A DNA stretch of 18,348 nt from an uncultured Dorea sp. (lineage in GTDB: Bacteria > Bacillota > Clostridia > Lachnospirales > Lachnospiraceae): NCBI GenBank assembly GCA_910587575.1, contig CAJULU010000064.1, forward strand, positions 1 through 18,348. Direction: 5' to 3'. Of the stretch, positions 15,550-18,348 are shown piece after piece. The position numbers and the translations under genes were made by a program. How positions within the stretch are numbered: the first letter of the stretch is position 1; each line of letters starts with the position of its first letter. The notes beneath the pieces were generated by a model. The model was not told the origin of the DNA, made no database searches, and saw nothing but the letters and a program-made list of their open reading frames with translations.

Positions 15550-16447
15550 TGATCCTTCCTTCCATCGGCCCAAATGCAGCAGCGTTCAACGCGCCGGCTG
15601 CGGCCCCCATCTTAGCTGCAGTCTCCAGGCTTTTCCCTTTCACAAGCCCGGCAATAAATGCACCGTCAAAGCAGTCCCCTGCTCCCGTTGCATCAACCTG
15701 GCGCACAGGATAAACGCCTGTTTCAATCACTTCATCCCTGGTATAAATCCTGCTTCCTGCCGAACCGTTTTTCATGGCGATTACTTCCAGAGCCTCGGAT
15801 TCAAAACATTTTCTGACCGCAGCCTCAACGGACGAAGTGTCTGTGATCTTTAGAAGTTCCTCTTTTCCCGGAAGCAGTACGCTTACGTTCTCCATGACTT
15901 CCCGGATCACGTCAGTCACGCCTGGATCTGTAAACAGTTCTTCCCGGATGTTCGGGTCAAAAGAGATCTTTGTCCCTCTCCGGCGCATCATATGCATGGT
16001 CTTCAGAATTTCCTGTGCAAACTCTTTACTGGCCATGAGCGAACACCCCATAATATGCATGTATTTCACGTCCCCGAACTCCTCGTTAAGAGGCGCTTTC
16101 GCTTCCACGGCCGGAGTATTCCCCACATGGAAAATAAATTTTCTGGAGCCATCGGAATAATAGGTGACAAATGCCACTCCCGTTGAACGCTCTTCGCTTT
16201 TTCGTACATGGCTTACGTCAACGCCGTCTTTTTCCAGCCGTTCCAGAATATTCTTTCCAAAATCGTCATTTCCGACACCGCCGATGATTGCCGTACTTAC
16301 GCCCAGCCTGGCCGCCGTGTCTATAAAGATTGCCGGTGCGCCGCTAGGAAAAGGGCCTTTAAATGTCCCGGTTTCATACAGTTCTGCATTTTCCTGGTCA
16401 CGCATGATCTCGACAAGCAGTTCACCCATGGTAATGATCTCTGCCAT
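15503..16447 (-). CDS. PfkB/ribokinase-family sugar kinase
   Basis: ATP-dependent carbohydrate kinase of 314 aa. N-terminal substrate motifs are MGELLVEIM (7-15) and GPFPSGAPAIFIDTAARLG (31-49). The signature IIGGVGNDDFG follows (54-64). The catalytic C-terminal motif is VDATGAGDCFDGAFIAG (251-267), with the base D258 and the GAGD anion hole intact. The GPFPSGAPAIF signature reminds me of proteins annotated as tagatose kinase, but sugar specificity cannot be read safely. The ATG at 16447 (MAEIITMG) has AGGAG 9 bases upstream; an ATG two codons earlier has poorer spacing. It is the first gene of an overlapped unit with the luxE- and luxC-like genes, preceded by an isolated TATAAT box. It is not accompanied by a sugar transporter or aldolase here, which is unusual for such kinases. 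Confidence 0.9.
   Translation of the reverse strand: MAEIITMGELLVEIMRDQENAELYETGTFKGPFPSGAPAIFIDTAARLGVSTAIIGGVGNDDFGKNILERLEKDGVDVSHVRKSEERSTGVAFVTYYSDGSRKFIFHVGNTPAVEAKAPLNEEFGDVKYMHIMGCSLMASKEFAQEILKTMHMMRRRGTKISFDPNIREELFTDPGVTDVIREVMENVSVLLPGKEELLKITDTSSVEAAVRKCFESEALEVIAMKNGSAGSRIYTRDEVIETGVYPVRQVDATGAGDCFDGAFIAGLVKGKSLETAAKMGAAAGALNAAAFGPMEGRISEKTIGELILEKRSL
15557..15560 (-). promoter_or_regulatory. Ribosome binding site supporting the luxE-like GTG start
   Basis: AGGA (within AAGGAAGGA) lies 7 bases before GTG 15549, inside the last codons of the kinase gene. Confidence 0.5.
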
Positions 16448-16495
16448 ATTCATAATCTCCTTTTGCACTTTCTTCATCTTTACAAATACTTTTTT

Positions 16496-16501
16496 ATTAT
16501 A
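16496..16501 (-). promoter_or_regulatory. Possible -10 box upstream of the kinase-luxE-luxC unit
   Basis: A perfect TATAAT on the minus strand lies about 50 bases before the kinase ATG, in the 80-base gap after rlmH. I see no good -35 at 16-18 bases (the nearest TTGAGT is 20 bases away), so an activator or another sigma factor would be needed, or this is chance in A/T-rich sequence. Confidence 0.35.
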
Positions 16502-16527
16502 TTACCATGTCCCATGATTTTACTCAA

Positions 16528-17007
16528 TCATTTATGGTAGGGCTCTCCATTAATAATCCGAAACCCTCTGTAAATCTGTTCCAGCAGTATCACCCTCATC
16601 AGCTGATGGGGAAAAGTCATTTTCGAGAAACTCAGTGCAAAATCCGACCGCTTAAGCACTTCTGTTCCCAACCCGATTGACCCTCCGATAATAAACACAA
16701 CATGGCTCTTTCCCTGAATGCCAAGACTTTCCATCTTATGCGCCAGTTCCTCCGATGTAACCTGCTTTCCCTCGATTTCCAGTGTAATTACATACGCCTC
16801 ATCCTTCACGAGCTTTAAGATCCGCTCCCCTTCTTTCGAACGGACAGCCCTCTCCTCGGCTTCACTGGCACGTTCCTGCGTCTTCTCATCCGCCACTTCA
16901 ATCATCTCTAACTTACAATATCTCCCCAGACGCTTTTCATATTCCGCAACAGCGTCCCTGAGATATTTCTCCTTTATCTTCCCCACAGCCACCAACGTAA
17001 TCCGCAT
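16528..17007 (-). CDS. rlmH: 23S rRNA (pseudouridine1915-N3)-methyltransferase RlmH
   Basis: SPOUT-class, SAM-dependent methyltransferase that modifies pseudouridine 1915 in helix 69 of 23S rRNA on the assembled 70S ribosome. I use the ATG at 17007, giving 159 aa, the same size as the Staphylococcus enzyme and starting MRITLVAVGKIKEKY as the family does. AAGGA lies 9 bases upstream, inside the short gap after the ZIP gene. The SAM-binding knot loop FIIGGSIGLG (105-114) and the conserved C-terminal segments SKMTFPHQLMRVILLEQIYR and NGEPYHK are intact. It is 23 bases downstream of the ZIP transporter gene and probably co-transcribed with it. Confidence 0.96.
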   Translation of the reverse strand: MRITLVAVGKIKEKYLRDAVAEYEKRLGRYCKLEMIEVADEKTQERASEAEERAVRSKEGERILKLVKDEAYVITLEIEGKQVTSEELAHKMESLGIQGKSHVVFIIGGSIGLGTEVLKRSDFALSFSKMTFPHQLMRVILLEQIYRGFRIINGEPYHK

Positions 17008-17030
17008 ATCAGCCATTCCTTCCAGATCCA

Positions 17031-17807
17031 TTATCCCAACGCAACATCCAGGATCATCATCAGCACAAATCCCGCCGCAAATCCTATGGTCCCGATGTTG
17101 CTATGCTCTCCTTCCGCCGACTCCGGCACCAGTTCCTCCACAACCACATAAATCATCGCCCCTGCCGCAAAGGCAAGCAGATACGGCAGAACCGGCGTAA
17201 TATATGCCGCAAGCAGCACCGTGATCCCGCCTGCCGCCGGCTCTACGATTCCGGACATTGATCCGTACAAGAACGCCTTGCCCCGCCCTTTTCCTTCATT
17301 CCTGACAGGAAGGGACACAATAAATCCCTCTGGCAGATTCTGTACGGCAATCCCAATGGCCAGCGCAAATGCACCTGTCACCGTCACATCCGCATTGCCC
17401 GTCATAAGCCCTGCAAATACCGCTCCGCTGGAGATACCTTCCGGTATATTGTGGATCGTAACCGCCAGCACAAGCATGGTCGATTTATCCAGCACACATC
17501 TCGGTCCTTCTGTCTCTTCAGAACCCACGTGCATATGGGGAACCGCCCGGTCAAGAAGCAGCAGAAACCCAATTCCCAGAATAAATCCCACCGCTGCCGG
17601 CGCAAAGGCAAATTTCCCCAGATGCTCCGACATATCCATGGCAGGAATCAGCAGTGACCACACAGATGCCGCAACCATCACACCTGCCGCAAATCCCAGA
17701 AGCGCTTTCTGTATCAAAGGCTTCAGTTCATTTCTCATGAACAGTACACAGGCCGCTCCCATGGTTGTACCAATAAAAGGAATCATCAGACCCCAGAAAA
17801 TCATCAT
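17031..17807 (-). CDS. ZIP-family divalent metal transporter (ZupT-like)
   Basis: Integral membrane transporter of 258 aa with about eight hydrophobic helices that imports zinc or other divalent cations. The metal-binding helices TM4 and TM5 carry HNIPEGISSG (119-128) and QNLPEGFIVS (156-165). Further conserved acid sites are IVEPAAGG (187-194) and VVEELVPES (222-230). A His-containing loop AVPHMHVG (88-95) lies between helices 3 and 4. In the second motif Gln replaces the first His, a common pattern in ZupT-like proteins. The ATG at 17807 has GGAGAG 7 bases upstream; a second ATG directly follows. A TATACT at 17847-17852 might be its -10 box, but no clear -35 accompanies it. No zinc-regulator operator is recognisable in the 165-base gap upstream. 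Confidence 0.92.
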   Translation of the reverse strand: MMIFWGLMIPFIGTTMGAACVLFMRNELKPLIQKALLGFAAGVMVAASVWSLLIPAMDMSEHLGKFAFAPAAVGFILGIGFLLLLDRAVPHMHVGSEETEGPRCVLDKSTMLVLAVTIHNIPEGISSGAVFAGLMTGNADVTVTGAFALAIGIAVQNLPEGFIVSLPVRNEGKGRGKAFLYGSMSGIVEPAAGGITVLLAAYITPVLPYLLAFAAGAMIYVVVEELVPESAEGEHSNIGTIGFAAGFVLMMILDVALG

Positions 17808-17937
17808 ATCTATGCTCTCCTTCCCATATCAGAATACTTTAAAATCAGTATAGCATAGATTCCGGAACCTTCATAGGCTCTTATAATAAGCTGAGGTAAC
17901 TCTGCGCTTCAGGCACACGGTTGTACAATTACAAAGA

Positions 17938-17960
17938 GACGCAGCCACACCAGCTGCGTC
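17938..17960 (-). terminator. Hairpin after the glutamate synthase/NfnB-like gene, likely terminator
   Basis: On the minus strand GACGCAGC pairs perfectly with GCTGCGTC (8 bp) around a 7-base loop, 12 bases after the stop codon at 17973. The following TCTTTGTAATTGT is only moderately T-rich, so termination may be incomplete. The rest of the gap to the ZIP gene holds no gene. Confidence 0.6.
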
Positions 17961-17972
17961 CCCGCTCTAATC

Positions 17973-18348
17973 TTATTTACTCAATAACTCATGAATTCCT
18001 TTCGCACCGGCTTTCCCTGCGCCCATGGCCAGGATAACGGTCGCCGCACCTGTGACGGCATCCCCGCCTGCGAATACAGCCGCCTTGGAAGTCTGTCCGT
18101 TCTCTTCCTCTGCAACAATACATTTTCTCCTGTTCGTCTCAAGCCCCTTGGTTGTAGAAGCAATCAACGGATTCGGCGAAGTTCCCAGCGACATGATTAC
18201 CGTATCCAGTTCAATCTCATACTCAGATCCCGGAATCTCCACCGGACGTCTTCTGCCGGAAGCATCCGGCTCGCCAAGTTCCATCTTAATGACCTTCATG
18301 CCCTTTACCCAGCCGTTCTCATCCACCAGGATCTCCTTCGGGTTGGTC
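17973..18348 (-). CDS. Glutamate synthase small subunit / NfnB-like FAD-NAD(P) oxidoreductase, C-terminal part
   Basis: Partial gene cut by the right edge of the window; the frame stays open to base 18348 and the start lies outside. The visible 124 residues are the end of the flavoprotein shared by GltD-type glutamate synthase small subunits and NfnB (NADH-dependent ferredoxin:NADP+ oxidoreductase). Diagnostic stretches are KMELGEPDASGRRRPVEIPG, VIMSLGTSPNPLIASTTKGL and the FAD-binding VFAGGDAVTGAATVILAMGAG. These fit the short clostridial 'homotetrameric glutamate synthase'/NfnB group. The gene next to it, outside the window, would decide: an NfnA-type ferredoxin-NADP reductase subunit points to Nfn, a large GltB to glutamate synthase. 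A hairpin follows the stop. Confidence 0.85.
   Translation of the reverse strand, partial: TNPKEILVDENGWVKGMKVIKMELGEPDASGRRRPVEIPGSEYEIELDTVIMSLGTSPNPLIASTTKGLETNRRKCIVAEEENGQTSKAAVFAGGDAVTGAATVILAMGAGKAGAKGIHELLSK

Noticed and set aside
1..18348. CRISPR array, tRNA or rRNA genes, insertion sequence or prophage
   Set aside because: I saw no regularly spaced repeats, no cloverleaf or rRNA sequence, no transposase or integrase and no phage structural genes.

Overview
The window comes from a spore-forming, low-to-mid GC Gram-positive bacterium, most likely a Clostridia member of the Lachnospiraceae type. The sporulation genes gpr and spoIIP, the strong GGAGG-like ribosome binding sites, the TTG and GTG starts and the clostridial style of the housekeeping proteins all point that way. 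I cannot name a species. Almost everything is coded on the minus strand; the only plus-strand gene is rpsT. Gene density is high and no gene-free stretch exceeds about 210 bases.

Read in the direction of transcription (right to left), the window opens with the C-terminal end of a glutamate synthase small-subunit/NfnB-like flavoprotein (17973 to the right edge) and a hairpin that probably terminates it. Next come a ZIP-family metal transporter and rlmH. A tightly overlapped trio follows: a PfkB sugar kinase, a LuxE-like acyl-protein synthetase and a LuxC-like acyl-CoA reductase. A promoter then leads into a dCMP deaminase, signal peptidase I and a membrane-anchored lipase-like hydrolase. After these come a winged-helix/GHKL ATPase/STAS-like fusion regulator with its own promoter and a nitroreductase ending at a terminator that faces the rpsT terminator.

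rpsT (ribosomal protein S20) points the other way, with a near-consensus promoter, a roughly 90-base structured leader and a TTG start. Divergent from it lies the sporulation pair gpr-spoIIP. This is followed, after a sigma-A-type promoter, by a type IIA topoisomerase operon (parE-like, then parC-like). A lower-GC gene for an AAA ATPase with a PD-(D/E)XK nuclease-like C-terminus sits between the two topoisomerase subunits.

Most of the window is core chromosome. The parts that deserve attention are the kinase-luxE-luxC operon, which lacks luciferase genes; the ATPase/nuclease gene lodged inside the topoisomerase operon; the one-polypeptide HTH-GHKL-STAS switch; the multi-membrane-span lipase next to signal peptidase; and the rpsT leader. 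I found no CRISPR array, tRNA, rRNA, transposase or prophage. Nothing here can be called a new system with certainty.
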